From: a virus
Virus record (IMG/VR): IMGVR_UViG_3300013014_000084
Coordinates: 1-33,199 of that record
Reading direction: 5' to 3' (one strand)
DNA length: 33,199 nt
Shown: one piece after another, positions 33,157-33,199 of the stretch
Numbering within the stretch: position 1 is the first letter of the stretch
Layout of the letters: every line of letters begins with the position of its first letter
The notes under the pieces: generated by a model
Told to the model about the DNA's origin: nothing
The model's input: only the letters and a program-made list of their open reading frames with translations
Database searches by the model: none
Program-made: the position numbers and the translations under genes

Positions 33157-33167
33157 GTTACTAAAAA

Positions 33168-33199
33168 TGGAGCGTGTGGTGAGGTTTGAACTCACGACA
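33168..33199 (-). tRNA. tRNA 3' part, cut by window end
   Basis: Minus-strand GTGAG-TTCAAAC-CTCAC T-arm, then CACACGC, discriminator T and encoded CCA. The anticodon is outside the window, so the identity is unknown. Confidence 0.85.

Noticed and set aside
1-33199. Insertion sequence, transposase or integrase
   Set aside because: No such motifs, target duplications or terminal inverted repeats were seen on either strand.
1-33199. Stop-codon recoding (alternative genetic code)
   Set aside because: Long frames end at ordinary stops, mostly TAA, and conserved domains contain no internal stops; nothing suggests recoding.

Overview
The window looks like part of a large, AT-rich genome of a contractile-tailed phage (Caudoviricetes) with a T4-like baseplate plan. 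The evidence is a gp25-like/gp6-like pair, a gp5-type central spike without lysozyme, a gp55-like late sigma factor, PhoH, Hsp20, long chains of adhesin and fibre genes, and an RNA block with a complete tmRNA and several tRNAs. No bacterial housekeeping gene is visible. The host cannot be read from the sequence. Many starts lack a Shine-Dalgarno sequence, which would fit a Bacteroidota-type host, but that is only an inference.

Layout (nearly everything is on the minus strand, so transcription runs from high to low coordinates). Positions 33199-31474 are an RNA block: a cut tRNA, tRNA-Gln, a GC-rich structured island, tRNA-Ala, tRNA-Gly, a glycosyltransferase-like gene, a tmRNA and a strong terminator. 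Positions 31430-30835 hold a possible ADP-ribosyltransferase-like gene and a small helical protein. Positions 27783-30798 are the only plus-strand genes: an 893-residue protein with hydrophobic, collagen-like and proline-rich segments, and a 92-residue helical protein whose start codon lies in a perfect 16-bp inverted repeat. Positions 27631-26120 hold small genes and PhoH. Positions 26103-19886 are the adhesin region: three fibre proteins with related N-termini, a small Cys/Thr-rich protein and a complete subtilisin-like protease. Positions 19756-16727 hold Hsp20, a membrane/coiled-coil protein, two small genes and the late sigma factor. Positions 16669-1 are the baseplate and tail-structural operon: spike, Gly-zipper protein, gp25, gp6, a DNRLRE-like protein, a 1482-residue LamG-like protein, further virion proteins and an FG-GAP-like protein cut by the window edge.

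The parts fit a late-expression unit. A late sigma gene sits just upstream of the baseplate operon. A TATTTATA or TATTTATT box occurs about 5 nt before the ATG of several transcription units, often directly after a hairpin terminator. Inside operons, genes are joined by short TAA-T-ATG, TAA-TAT-ATG or overlapping TAATG/ATGA junctions. The main points for a second look are this box and junction grammar, the structured RNA between the tRNAs, the phage tmRNA, the start-codon inverted repeat, and the protease embedded among adhesins.
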